DNA of 52,877 nt from CAZUGA01 sp964619885 (lineage in GTDB: Bacteria; Pseudomonadota; Gammaproteobacteria; Methylococcales; UBA1147), in assembly GCA_964619885.1 (NCBI GenBank), contig CAZUGA010000034.1, forward strand, positions 1-52,877, in the 5' to 3' direction. Both the position numbers and the translations under genes were made by a program. Positions 18,913 through 27,831 of this stretch are shown piece by piece. The notes beneath the pieces are model-generated. The model was not told the origin of the DNA and did no database searches. It saw nothing but the letters and a program-made list of their open reading frames with translations. Numbering within the stretch: the first letter of the stretch is position 1; every line of letters starts with the position of its first letter.

Positions 18913-19704
18913 ATGGGAAAAATTATAGCGGTTGCCAATCAAAAAGGCGGTGTTGGAAAGACTACGACCAGTGTGAATTTAGTCGCGAGTTTAGCTGCGA
19001 TGAAGCACCGGGCATTGTTGATTGATTTGGATTCTCAAGGTAATGCTACGATGGGTTGCGGTATTGATAAGACCGCGCTGGAGAATTCCTCGTGTAATCT
19101 CTTGCTAGAAGAGGCAAGTGTCGCTGAGGTTTTGATTAACTTAAGCGAGCTGGGCTTCGATTTGATTCCAAGCAATGCGGATCTGACTGCGGCCGAAGTG
19201 GAATTGACCCGCTTAGAAATGCGTGAGCGACGGCTTGCTAAAGCATTGTCCGGGGTCAGGGATAATTACGAATATATAGTTATCGATTGCCCTCCGTCGC
19301 TGAACATGTTGACATTAAATGCGTTGGTTGCGGCGGATGGTGTTTTGATCCCGATGCAATGCGAATATTATGCCTTGGAAGGGTTGTCTGCATTGATGGA
19401 CACGTTAAAGAAAATTCGTACTACGGTAAATCCGGGTTTACGCTTGGAAGGATTATTGCGGACAATGTATGATGCTCGAAGCCGCCTCACCCGAGATGTT
19501 TCAGAGCAGCTAATGGGCTATTTTAAAGAAAGAGTATTCCGTACTTTTATTCCTAGGAATATTCGCTTGGCGGAGGCACCAAGCCATGGATTACCTATTA
19601 TTCAATACGACAAATCATCGCGTGGTGCGCTCGCGTATTTGGCGCTGGCTAGCGAAATTGTGCGCAAAGACAACAAGGCTTCCAGATTGCGGGTAGGTAT
19701 ATAG
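18913..19704 (+). CDS. parA: Chromosome partitioning ATPase ParA (Soj)
   Basis: A 263-residue deviant-Walker ATPase that moves ParB-parS complexes on the nucleoid. The deviant Walker A KGGVGKTT is at residues 11-18 with the signature first lysine; Walker A' DLDSQGNAT and Walker B YIVIDCPPSLNMLT follow. There is no N-terminal DNA-binding extension, so it is the chromosomal type. The stop is followed by the parB start three bases later, giving translational coupling. The C-terminus ends in a basic tail (KDNKASRLRVGI). Confidence 0.96.
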   Translation: MGKIIAVANQKGGVGKTTTSVNLVASLAAMKHRALLIDLDSQGNATMGCGIDKTALENSSCNLLLEEASVAEVLINLSELGFDLIPSNADLTAAEVELTRLEMRERRLAKALSGVRDNYEYIVIDCPPSLNMLTLNALVAADGVLIPMQCEYYALEGLSALMDTLKKIRTTVNPGLRLEGLLRTMYDARSRLTRDVSEQLMGYFKERVFRTFIPRNIRLAEAPSHGLPIIQYDKSSRGALAYLALASEIVRKDNKASRLRVGI

Positions 19705-19707
19705 AAT

Positions 19708-20550
19708 ATGGCAGCGAAGAATCGAGGATTAGGGCGTGGTTTGAACGCACTGTTGGGCGATGTATCTACCGTTGAGCGCGGTGACAGTGCGCAGCCAATT
19801 CCGGTAGAATTTTTGCAGCGTGGAAAGTATCAGCCGCGCCAGGATATGGATCCACAACGGTTACAGGAGCTGGCGGACTCCATCAGTGCCCAAGGGGTTG
19901 TCCAACCAATTGTGGTCAGGTCGGTCAACGACGGTCACTATGAAATTATAGCCGGGGAACGTCGATGGCGAGCTGCACAGCTGGCCGGATTGCATGAAGT
20001 TCCTGCGATTATCCGTGATGTGTCTGATCAAACGGCGATGGCCTTGTCGTTGATCGAAAATATTCAGCGAGAAGATCTAAATCCACTGGAAGAGGCCGAC
20101 GCGTTGCAGCGATTGCTAAAGGAATTCGAAATGACCCACCAGCAGGTTGCCGATGCGGTGGGTAAATCTCGTGCAGCGGTGAGCAATTTGATACGCCTGA
20201 TTGATCTACATCCGGACGTGAAGAAGCATTTACATGCGGGCGCATTGGAGATGGGGCATGCCCGCGCGTTGTTGGTCTTGGACGAGGCCAAGCAGAGCAG
20301 CGCGGCTGACAAAATCGTTGCCAACCGATTGACCGTGAGGGCGACCGAGAAAATGGTAAAAGATCTCCAGTCCGGTCAAATTCGCCGCAAAGAGGTTATC
20401 GATCCGGATATCGATCGCTTACAAAACCAGGTTGGCGATAAACTGGGAGCCAAGGTTTCAATCAATCACTTAGCCAATGGTAAGGGAAAACTGATCATTC
20501 GATATACAACGCTCGATGAACTGGAAGGTATCTTGAGGCGTATTCACTAA
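19708..20550 (+). CDS. parB: Chromosome partitioning protein ParB (Spo0J)
   Basis: A 280-residue ParB. N-terminal RGLGRGLNALLG is the ParA-stimulating peptide; the CTPase region has GERRWRAAQLAG (C-motif GERRxRA), with ENIQREDLNPLEEA following; the helix-turn-helix TQQVADAVGKSRAAVSN-like segment (here MTHQQVADAVGKSRA) binds parS; the C-terminal dimer region ends GKLIIRYTTLDELEGIL. I found no full parS site in the window. Confidence 0.97.
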   Translation: MAAKNRGLGRGLNALLGDVSTVERGDSAQPIPVEFLQRGKYQPRQDMDPQRLQELADSISAQGVVQPIVVRSVNDGHYEIIAGERRWRAAQLAGLHEVPAIIRDVSDQTAMALSLIENIQREDLNPLEEADALQRLLKEFEMTHQQVADAVGKSRAAVSNLIRLIDLHPDVKKHLHAGALEMGHARALLVLDEAKQSSAADKIVANRLTVRATEKMVKDLQSGQIRRKEVIDPDIDRLQNQVGDKLGAKVSINHLANGKGKLIIRYTTLDELEGILRRIH

Positions 20551-20638
20551 TATTGTGTCGGCATGACCCTGGACAGATTAGTACAGGTGAGGTTTGAGTT
20601 GAAATTGATTATAAATCACCTATTAGCCTCTATTGGCC

Positions 20639-20667
20639 TTGATCAAATAAGTTGCCACAGATATAAT
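20639..20667 (+). promoter_or_regulatory. Sigma-70 promoter of the atp operon
   Basis: A -35 hexamer TTGATC (20639-20644) and a perfect -10 TATAAT (20662-20667) with the optimal 17-base spacer. The expected start of transcription is near 20674. This places the first good ribosome site (GAGGGA, 20684-20689) in a very short leader. Confidence 0.75.
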
Positions 20668-20696
20668 TGCCCGTCGTCTAGATGAGGGAAGTCAAT

Positions 20697-21077
20697 GTGG
20701 GGGCTAGCGATCCTTTTATCGCGGTCGGCAAAGTTCTCATCATCCAGGCAGGAATGCTGATAGCCGTGCCAGCTTTTATGCTGGTTTTTTTCGGCTGGTT
20801 GGAAGCCCGTTCCGCCCTGTTCGGTGGGCTCATTGGATTTGTGCCGAATTTATATTTTGCGTATAGAATTTCGGCTTCCCGGGGGAAATCCGCCAAGCAG
20901 ATCGTTCGTAGCTTTTACGCAGGTGAGTCAGTAAAAATAATTATTACTGCTGGTTTGTTTGTGATAGTTTTTCAAATACCGAATATTTTGTTTTTGCCGC
21001 TGTTTGCAGGCTTTTTAGCGGTTCTATTAGTATTTTGGTTCGCGTTACTTTTTAGCGAACCGAAACTTGAGAAATAA
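20697..21077 (+). CDS. atpI: ATP synthase subunit I (AtpI)
   Basis: A small membrane protein of about 127 residues with four hydrophobic segments, family ATP synthase I, thought to help assemble the c-ring. The loop FGGLIGFVPNLYFAYR between segments two and three is typical. The frame can start at ATG 20682 (MREVNV), but that codon has no ribosome site and overlaps the GAGGGA motif. The in-frame GTG at 20697 lies 7 bases after GAGGGA and is preferred. It heads the operon and is followed 8 bases later by atpB. Start choice changes only five residues. Confidence 0.88.
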   Translation: MGASDPFIAVGKVLIIQAGMLIAVPAFMLVFFGWLEARSALFGGLIGFVPNLYFAYRISASRGKSAKQIVRSFYAGESVKIIITAGLFVIVFQIPNILFLPLFAGFLAVLLVFWFALLFSEPKLEK

Positions 21078-21085
21078 ATATACAG

Positions 21086-21862
21086 ATGTCTACTGAAACA
21101 CATGATACTGGGGGTGCGACAGGATATATCGTCCACCATTTGACCCCGTTGTCCACCGGCGAAGGGTTCTGGACTTTTCATTTGGATACGTTGTTTTTCT
21201 CAATCGTATTAGGTGCGTTTTTCCTGTTTTGGTTCAAAAAAGCGGCTATCAATGTTACATCTGGAGTTCCGGGTGGCCTACAAAACTTTGTCGAGATGAT
21301 GGTTGAATTCGTCGACACACAGGTCAAAGACAGCTTTCATGGGAAGAGTAAGCTGATCGCACCGCTGGCCCTGACCATTTTTGTTTGGGTTTTTTTGATG
21401 AATTTCATGGATTTGTTTCCGGTTGATTTATTGCCCATGATTGCATCTTTTATAGGCATAGATTATTTGCGAGTAGTGCCCAGTACGGACTTGAATGCGA
21501 CGTTTGCAATGTCCATCGGCGTATTTATCCTGATCATCTTTTACAGCATAAAAATTAAGGGCGTGGTTGGCTTTGCGAAGGAACTATTGTTTCAACCGTT
21601 TGGGCCCTGGTTGATGCCTTTCAATTTGTTATTAAAGGTTGTAGAAGAAATCGCCAAACCAATATCGCTTGGTTTACGGCTTTTCGGTAACCTTTATGCG
21701 GGCGAGCTTATATTCATATTGATAGCGTTGCTACCGTGGTGGATTCAACCCGCGCTTAGCTTTCCCTGGGCCGTATTTCATATCCTAATCATCACGCTAC
21801 AAGCGTTTATATTTATGGTTCTAACGATCGTGTATCTAAGTATGGCACATGAAGATCATTAG
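21086..21862 (+). CDS. atpB: ATP synthase F0 subunit a
   Basis: A 258-residue stator membrane subunit that forms the proton half-channels with the c-ring. Five to six membrane segments are visible. The essential Arg is R198 in the motif GLRLFGNLYAGE, and the last-segment motif LQAFIFMVLTIVYLSMA is typical. The N-terminus contains YIVHHLTPLSTGEGFWTFHLDT, usual in gammaproteobacteria. Part of atpIBEFHAGDC. Confidence 0.97.
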   Translation: MSTETHDTGGATGYIVHHLTPLSTGEGFWTFHLDTLFFSIVLGAFFLFWFKKAAINVTSGVPGGLQNFVEMMVEFVDTQVKDSFHGKSKLIAPLALTIFVWVFLMNFMDLFPVDLLPMIASFIGIDYLRVVPSTDLNATFAMSIGVFILIIFYSIKIKGVVGFAKELLFQPFGPWLMPFNLLLKVVEEIAKPISLGLRLFGNLYAGELIFILIALLPWWIQPALSFPWAVFHILIITLQAFIFMVLTIVYLSMAHEDH

Positions 21863-21927
21863 GTTATTTGGGCTAAACAGTCTTTCTTTTTTTAGTAACT
21901 CTATTTAACTTTTTATTAGGAGGTATC

Positions 21928-22215
21928 ATGGAACTCGCAGAATTAATCGCTGACGTACAAGGGCTAACGGCCATTGCTGTAGGTCTAGTTCTTGGAATGG
22001 GTGCGATGGGTACAGCAATAGGTTTTGGTTTGTTGGGTGGAAGATTTTTGGAAGGTGCTGCACGGCAACCGGAAATGGTTCCAATGCTCCAGGTCAAAAT
22101 GTTCATCGTTGCAGGTTTGCTCGACGCAGTAACAATGATTGGTGTTGGTCTCGCGTTGTTCTTTACGTTCGCGAATCCGTTCCTTTCCGCTGTTACGGCC
22201 GCGGCGGGCAGTTAA
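21928..22215 (+). CDS. atpE: ATP synthase F0 subunit c
   Basis: A 95-residue two-helix hairpin of the rotor ring. Helix one has GLVLGMGAMGTAIGFGLLGG; the polar loop is ARQPEM; the proton-binding carboxylate is D66 in GLLDAVTMIG. The Asp fits proton coupling; the two-residue sodium signature is not evident to me. A strong ribosome site AGGAGG sits 6 bases before the ATG, matching the high expression needed for about ten copies per complex. Confidence 0.97.
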   Translation: MELAELIADVQGLTAIAVGLVLGMGAMGTAIGFGLLGGRFLEGAARQPEMVPMLQVKMFIVAGLLDAVTMIGVGLALFFTFANPFLSAVTAAAGS

Positions 22216-22263
22216 GAAGATCTCAGTGATTTCTATTCACTATAAGTATACGAGGACAGTATT

Positions 22264-22743
22264 GTGAGCATCAATGCTACTCTAATTGGACAAATGATTA
22301 CGTTCGTACTTCTGGTGTGGTTTACCATGAAGTATATTTGGCCGCCGTTAATCGAGGCCTTGGAAGAGCGCAAAAAGAAAATTGCAGACGGTTTGGCTGC
22401 GGCCGAACGGGGTCAGCAGGATATGGTCAATGCCGAATCAAAAGCGACAGAGTATTTAAAAGACGCTAAAACTCAAGCGGCGGATATCGTTGGCTTGGCG
22501 CAAAAGCGTGCGGCTGAAATCGTCGAGGAGTCAAAGCAGGATGCTAAACAAGAGGGCGAGCGTTTGATAACTGCTGCGAAGGCGGAAATTGATCATGAGG
22601 TTCAACAGGTCAAAGACGATTTACGCAAGCAGGTTTCTACGTTAGCTGTCGGCGCTGCTGAACAGATTTTGAAGAAGGAAGTTGATGAATCGAAACATTC
22701 AGAAATTCTAAAATCTGCATCAGACCAATTAGGTAAAGCCTAA
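22264..22743 (+). CDS. atpF: ATP synthase F0 subunit b
   Basis: A 159-residue peripheral-stalk subunit: one N-terminal membrane helix (LIGQMITFVLLVWFTMKYIW), then a long charged coiled coil and the C-terminal segment VGAAEQILKKEVD that contacts delta. It starts with GTG at 22264; there is no better ATG and MSINATLIGQ matches family starts. Its stop is one base before the atpH start. Confidence 0.96.
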   Translation: MSINATLIGQMITFVLLVWFTMKYIWPPLIEALEERKKKIADGLAAAERGQQDMVNAESKATEYLKDAKTQAADIVGLAQKRAAEIVEESKQDAKQEGERLITAAKAEIDHEVQQVKDDLRKQVSTLAVGAAEQILKKEVDESKHSEILKSASDQLGKA

Positions 22744-22744
22744 C

Positions 22745-23281
22745 ATGACTGAATTAGCCACGTTGGCACGACCCTACGCAGAAGCGGTATTCAAACGTGC
22801 TAAAGAAACCGGATCATCCCAAGAATGGTCGGATAATCTGGATTTTTTATCAATCGTAATGAGCGATCAAGAACTTGCGGCGGCGGCTGACAACCCGAGA
22901 ATTGAGCAGAATCGGTTTACCGGATTGTTGCTAGACATCTGTAAGGGGCAGATCAGTGCCGAAGGTGAAAACTTCGTTCGGCTGTTGGTCGAAAATGGCC
23001 GTTTGAATTTAGTTTCACATATTCGCCAGATTTTTGAAGAGTATAGAGCTGACGACGAAGGCTATATCGACGCCGAGGTTAAAACGGCGTTCCCACTTTC
23101 TAATGCTGACCAAAATGATTTGGTTGAGACTTTAAAGAAAGTTCTTAATCGAGATGTGCGTCTCCGGGTTGAAGAAGATAAGTCGCTTATTGGCGGTGTT
23201 TTGGTTCGCGCCGGCAATACTGTTATCGATGCATCTGTGCACGGTCAACTTCAAAAATTATCCAAAAAACTCTACAGCTAG
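22745..23281 (+). CDS. atpH: ATP synthase F1 subunit delta
   Basis: A 178-residue OSCP/delta subunit joining the peripheral stalk to F1. The N-terminal LARPYAEAVFKRA and the C-terminal motif EEDKSLIGGVLVRAGNTVIDASVHGQL are diagnostic. It lies 1 base after atpF and 14 bases before atpA. Confidence 0.97.
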   Translation: MTELATLARPYAEAVFKRAKETGSSQEWSDNLDFLSIVMSDQELAAAADNPRIEQNRFTGLLLDICKGQISAEGENFVRLLVENGRLNLVSHIRQIFEEYRADDEGYIDAEVKTAFPLSNADQNDLVETLKKVLNRDVRLRVEEDKSLIGGVLVRAGNTVIDASVHGQLQKLSKKLYS

Positions 23282-23295
23282 AGTGAGAACAAATT

Positions 23296-24837
23296 ATGCA
23301 ATTAAACCCATCAGAAATTAGTGATCTCATCAAGAAGAAAATCGAAAATTTCGATTTAAATGTAGAGGCACATAGTGAAGGTACCATCGTTAGTGTGACC
23401 GACGGTATTGTTCGGATTCATGGTTTGGACGATGCTATGCAGGGGGAAATGCTTGAATTTCCGGGTAATACCTACGGTATGGCATTGAACCTGGAACGAG
23501 ATTCAGTAGGTGCGGTCATACTAGGCTCCTATGAGCATCTTTCGGAAGGTGATAATGTCAAATGTACCGGAAGAATTTTGGAAGTCCCCGTGGGCGAAGC
23601 TCTTTTGGGGCGGGTCGTCGATTCGTTGGGAAGCCCAATAGACGGTAGGGGTCCGGTTGACACCGATGAATCTTCTCCGATTGAAAAGATTGCCCCCGGG
23701 GTAATCGCGAGAAAATCTGTAGACCAACCCGTACAAACTGGATTGAAATCTATCGATTCCATGATTCCAATTGGCCGGGGTCAGCGCGAATTAATTATTG
23801 GAGACCGGCAAACCGGTAAAACCGCAATTGCCGTGGATGCGATCATCAACCAGAAAGGCAGCGGAATAAAATGTATTTACGTTGCCATCGGTCAAAAACA
23901 ATCTTCCATCGCTAACGTCGTTAGAAAGCTTGAAGAACACGGTGCAATGGAACATACCATTATCGTTTCCGCATCTGCGTCGGATTCAGCGGCATTACAA
24001 TTTATTGCACCGTATACCGGATGTTCGATGGGTGAATATTTTCGTGATCGGGGCGAAGATGCATTGATCATCTACGATGATTTGACCAAACAAGCTTGGG
24101 CTTATCGTCAGGTGTCCTTGTTGTTGCGTCGTCCGCCGGGCCGTGAAGCTTATCCTGGTGACGTATTCTATCTGCATTCCCGTCTGCTCGAACGAGCTTC
24201 ACGAATAAATGCCGAAGAAGTGGAAAGATTGACCGACGGTAAGGTCAAGGGCCAGACGGGTTCTTTGACTGCACTACCTATCATTGAAACGCAAGCGGGT
24301 GACGTATCGGCTTTCGTTCCAACCAACGTAATTTCGATTACCGATGGACAGATATTTCTAGAAACCGATTTATTCAATTCCGGTATCCGGCCTGCGGTGA
24401 ACGCTGGTCTGTCGGTTTCTCGAGTCGGTGGTGCTGCTCAAACCAAAGTGGTCAAAAAATTAGGCGGCGGCATACGTCTCGATTTAGCTCAATATCGCGA
24501 GCTTCAAGCCTTTGCGCAATTTGCTTCGGATCTGGATGAAAATACCCGAGCACAGATTGAACGTGGTCAGCGCGTTACCGAGATGATGAAACAGAATCAA
24601 TATTCGCCCATGAGCGTTTCACAAATGGCCATATCGCTATACGCGGTCAACGAAGGCTATCTGGACGATGTGGACGTTTCCAAGGTTCGAGATTTTGAAG
24701 ATGCGTTGCAGGCTTACATGAAATCTGAACACGGTGGAATGATGGATAAAGTTGATTCGACAGGCGATTATAGCGACGAAATTTCCGGTGGATTTAAAGC
24801 GGCGTTGGATGATTTCGTTAAGAATCATACTTGGTAA
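23296..24837 (+). CDS. atpA: ATP synthase F1 subunit alpha
   Basis: A 513-residue non-catalytic nucleotide-binding subunit, full length. Walker A is GDRQTGKT (residues 169-176), the same numbering as E. coli. The N-terminal crown domain contains the motif GIVRIHGLDDAMQGEML, and the conserved YDDLTKQAWAYRQ and ERGQRVTEMMKQ follow. No gaps or unusual residues seen. Confidence 0.98.
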   Translation: MQLNPSEISDLIKKKIENFDLNVEAHSEGTIVSVTDGIVRIHGLDDAMQGEMLEFPGNTYGMALNLERDSVGAVILGSYEHLSEGDNVKCTGRILEVPVGEALLGRVVDSLGSPIDGRGPVDTDESSPIEKIAPGVIARKSVDQPVQTGLKSIDSMIPIGRGQRELIIGDRQTGKTAIAVDAIINQKGSGIKCIYVAIGQKQSSIANVVRKLEEHGAMEHTIIVSASASDSAALQFIAPYTGCSMGEYFRDRGEDALIIYDDLTKQAWAYRQVSLLLRRPPGREAYPGDVFYLHSRLLERASRINAEEVERLTDGKVKGQTGSLTALPIIETQAGDVSAFVPTNVISITDGQIFLETDLFNSGIRPAVNAGLSVSRVGGAAQTKVVKKLGGGIRLDLAQYRELQAFAQFASDLDENTRAQIERGQRVTEMMKQNQYSPMSVSQMAISLYAVNEGYLDDVDVSKVRDFEDALQAYMKSEHGGMMDKVDSTGDYSDEISGGFKAALDDFVKNHTW

Positions 24838-24848
24838 AGGGCGGATAA

Positions 24849-25712
24849 ATGGCCAGCGGCAAAGAAATAAGAACCAAGATCGCGAGTATCAAGAATACTC
24901 AAAAAATTACCCGTGCGATGGAAATGGTCGCGGCGAGTAAGATGCGAAAAACGCAGGAGAGGATGCAAGCGACTCGTCCTTATTCGGCCAAGATTGGTCA
25001 GATCATCAATCATTTGTCCCATGCGAATCCGGAGTACAAACACAGTTTTCTGATTCCACGGGAAGTTAAGCGGATTGGGTTGATCGTCGTCACATCTGAC
25101 CGTGGATTGTGTGGTGGTTTGAACGCTAATCTGTTTAGGCAATTGATCCGCCAAATGAAGCAATGGGAAGATGATGGCATTGAGCTTGATCTGTGCTGCA
25201 TTGGCCAAAAAGGTAGCGGATTTTTCCGTAACATCGGTGCAAAAATTTCTGCGCAAGCAACTAAGCTCGGCGATACACCGCATTTGGAAGACATCGTTGG
25301 GGTCATTAAAGTGATGCTCGATGCGTATGACGAAGGTCAAATTGACGAGTTGTACGTTATGTCCAATGAATTCGTCAATACGATGACGCAAAATCCAACG
25401 TTGGAAAAATTGTTACCGGTGCATTCCGAAGAGTTGGAAGAAGATCTCGGTGGACATTGGGATTATATATATGAACCGGATGCAAAAGAATTATTGGATG
25501 CTTTGTTGGATCGCTACATCGAATCAAAAGTATATCAAGGTGTTGTAGAAAACAATTCGTGTGAGCAGGCGGCCCGTATGGTTGCGATGAAGAGCGCCTC
25601 GGATAACGCTGGCAAACTGATAGACGAATTGCAGTTGATCTACAACAAAGAGCGCCAGGCTGCGATTACGCAGGAAATTTCGGAGATTGTTGGCGGTGCC
25701 GCCGCAGTTTAA
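24849..25712 (+). CDS. atpG: ATP synthase F1 subunit gamma
   Basis: A 287-residue central rotor shaft. The N-terminal helix IRTKIASIKNTQKITRAMEMVAASK and the C-terminal helix MKSASDNAGKLIDELQLIYN / RQAAITQEISEIVGGAAA pair as the coiled-coil shaft; the Rossmann core has VTSDRGLCGGLN. Usual length. Starts 11 bases after atpA. Confidence 0.97.
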   Translation: MASGKEIRTKIASIKNTQKITRAMEMVAASKMRKTQERMQATRPYSAKIGQIINHLSHANPEYKHSFLIPREVKRIGLIVVTSDRGLCGGLNANLFRQLIRQMKQWEDDGIELDLCCIGQKGSGFFRNIGAKISAQATKLGDTPHLEDIVGVIKVMLDAYDEGQIDELYVMSNEFVNTMTQNPTLEKLLPVHSEELEEDLGGHWDYIYEPDAKELLDALLDRYIESKVYQGVVENNSCEQAARMVAMKSASDNAGKLIDELQLIYNKERQAAITQEISEIVGGAAAV

Positions 25713-25762
25713 AAACTCCATTTTTCAAATGAATTTATAAAAGTCTTTATGAGGAACCAATC

Positions 25763-27148
25763 ATGAGTTCGGGTAAAATTGTTCAAATTATCGGCGCCGT
25801 CGTCGACGTTGAATTCCCTAGGGAGTCTTTGCCGAAAGTATACGATGCGCTCAAAGTCCAAGGCTTCGATCTGACATTGGAGGTCCAGCAGCAGCTTGGC
25901 GACGGAGTAGTCAGAACAATTGCCATGGGTAGCACCGACGGCGTCCGGCGCGGTCTGGATGTTGCCAATACGGGCAATCCAATTCAGGTGCCGGTAGGAC
26001 AGGAAACCTTGGGACGAATAATGAACGTATTGGGCGACCCAATCGATCAAAAAGGTCCGATAGGCGAGAAAGACAGATGGGCTATTCACAGAAAAGCGCC
26101 GAGTTACGATGAGCAGGCGGCAACCAATGAGCTACTAGAAACAGGAATTAAAGTGATCGATTTGATCTGTCCTTTTGCTAAGGGCGGCAAGGTCGGCTTG
26201 TTCGGTGGCGCGGGTGTGGGTAAGACTGTGAACATGATGGAATTGATCCGTAACATCGCAATCGAACACAGTGGCTTTTCGGTATTTGCGGGAGTGGGCG
26301 AGCGGACTCGTGAAGGGAACGATTTTTATCACGAAATGACCGACAGTAACGTTTTGGATAAGGTGTCGCTGGTCTATGGTCAAATGAACGAGCCTCCGGG
26401 CAACCGTTTGCGCGTTGCGTTAACCGGTTTGACTATGGCTGAATATTTTCGTGAAGACGGTAACGATGTACTGTTTTTTGTCGACAATATCTATCGTTAT
26501 ACACTGGCTGGTACCGAAGTGTCGGCATTGTTGGGTCGTATGCCGTCGGCTGTGGGTTATCAACCTAACCTGGCCGAGGAAATGGGGACCCTTCAAGAAC
26601 GTATTACTTCGACAAAAACCGGTTCAATTACGTCCATACAGGCCGTATATGTACCGGCGGATGATTTGACCGATCCATCTCCCGCGACTACTTTCGCGCA
26701 TTTGGACGCGACCGTGGTATTGTCACGGCAGATTGCTGAGCTTGGTATTTACCCTGCGGTGGATCCACTCGATTCGACCAGTCGGCAACTTGACCCACTG
26801 GTGATCGGACAAGAGCACTATGACGTTACTCGTGCGGTACAGGGTACCCTGCAACGATATAAAGAATTACGCGATATTATTGCGATTCTGGGGATGGATG
26901 AGTTGTCGGAAGAAGACAAATTGACCGTATCCCGGGCTAGAAAAATTCAGCGCTTTTTGTCTCAGCCCTTCTTTGTTGCGGAAGTCTTTACCGGATCCCC
27001 TGGTAAATATGTATCACTAAAAGATACGATTGCCGGGTTTAGGGGGATTATAGACGGTGAATTCGATCATATTCCAGAGCAGGCGTTTTATATGGTTGGA
27101 ACTATCGATGAAGCAATTGAAAAAGCCAAGGGCATGGAAGCGGCTTAA
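25763..27148 (+). CDS. atpD: ATP synthase F1 subunit beta
   Basis: A 461-residue catalytic subunit. Walker A is GGAGVGKT (148-155), followed by the catalytic-Glu region FAGVGERTREGNDFY, Walker B DVLFFVDNIYRYT, and the DELSEED lever (here DELSEEDKL). The N-terminal IVQIIGAVVDVEFP is standard. A ribosome site (GAGGA) precedes the ATG. Confidence 0.98.
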   Translation: MSSGKIVQIIGAVVDVEFPRESLPKVYDALKVQGFDLTLEVQQQLGDGVVRTIAMGSTDGVRRGLDVANTGNPIQVPVGQETLGRIMNVLGDPIDQKGPIGEKDRWAIHRKAPSYDEQAATNELLETGIKVIDLICPFAKGGKVGLFGGAGVGKTVNMMELIRNIAIEHSGFSVFAGVGERTREGNDFYHEMTDSNVLDKVSLVYGQMNEPPGNRLRVALTGLTMAEYFREDGNDVLFFVDNIYRYTLAGTEVSALLGRMPSAVGYQPNLAEEMGTLQERITSTKTGSITSIQAVYVPADDLTDPSPATTFAHLDATVVLSRQIAELGIYPAVDPLDSTSRQLDPLVIGQEHYDVTRAVQGTLQRYKELRDIIAILGMDELSEEDKLTVSRARKIQRFLSQPFFVAEVFTGSPGKYVSLKDTIAGFRGIIDGEFDHIPEQAFYMVGTIDEAIEKAKGMEAA

Positions 27149-27164
27149 GGCATAAGGTATTCCT

Positions 27165-27587
27165 ATGACGATGACCATCCATGTAGATATCGTAAGTGCG
27201 GAACGTGAAATATATTCCGGACTCGCGGAAATGGTGTTTGCGCCAGCAGCGCTTGGTGAAGTGGGTATTGCGCCACGCCACGCTCAAATGATCACGCGAT
27301 TAAGCCCTGGAGAAGTCCGGGTGAAGATCAACGAAAAAGAAGAGGAACACTTTTTTGTTTCCGGCGGGATGCTGGAGGTACAACCCCATGTTGTGACAGT
27401 TTTAGCAGATACCGCGATGCGTGCCAATGATATCGACGAAGCGGCAGCTGAGGCAGCAAAATCCCGTGCAGAAGAGGCGTTAGCGGATAAATCCGGTAAA
27501 ATTGATTATGCCAAGGCGCAAGCGGAACTTGCCCAAGCCGTTATGCAACTGAGAACGCTTAACCGATTGCGCAAAAAAGGTTCGTAA
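27165..27587 (+). CDS. atpC: ATP synthase F1 subunit epsilon
   Basis: A 140-residue epsilon subunit: a beta-sandwich (MTIHVDIVSAEREIYSG... LGEVGIAPRHAQMITRLSPG ... FFVSGGMLEVQPHVVTVLADTA) and a C-terminal helical hairpin that can inhibit hydrolysis. Last gene of the atp operon; a terminator follows directly. Confidence 0.96.
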   Translation: MTMTIHVDIVSAEREIYSGLAEMVFAPAALGEVGIAPRHAQMITRLSPGEVRVKINEKEEEHFFVSGGMLEVQPHVVTVLADTAMRANDIDEAAAEAAKSRAEEALADKSGKIDYAKAQAELAQAVMQLRTLNRLRKKGS

Positions 27588-27602
27588 CAAACGACGTCAA
27601 AA

Positions 27603-27648
27603 AACCTGGTAGTTCCGCTTAGCATTGGCGGACCTGCCGGGTTTTTTT
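27603..27648 (+). terminator. Rho-independent terminator of the atp operon
   Basis: A long stem formed by AACCTGGTAGTTCCGC and GCGGACCTGCCGGGTT (one mismatch and a few G-U pairs) around the loop TTAGCATTG, followed by a run of seven T at 27642-27648. It begins 15 bases after the atpC stop. Confidence 0.88.
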
Positions 27649-27792
27649 GTGTTCGACGCCTAGACAGGCTATATTCAAATTTGAATTAAGATTGGTAATG
27701 AATATGACCGACAATCTTCTTTAGTACACCACCTATATCGTGCGAATTATTCCCTTATTTTCTGCCAACGTGCCCTATAGAATTTTTTCTCG

Positions 27793-27810
27793 GCCTAAAT
27801 TGTTTTAGGC
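27793..27810 (+). other. Leader hairpin before glmU
   Basis: A 7-bp stem GCCTAAA/TTTAGGC with loop TTGT ends 21 bases before the glmU start and just before its AAGGA ribosome site. It lacks a following T-run, so it is not a standard terminator. It could affect translation of glmU, but this is inference. Confidence 0.35.
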
Positions 27811-27831
27811 GTTCTCTGCGAAGGAATAATA

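Noticed and set aside
22764..22780. TGGCAC...GCA as a sigma-54 promoter
   Set aside because: GG and GC are 11 bases apart, not 10, and it is inside atpH.
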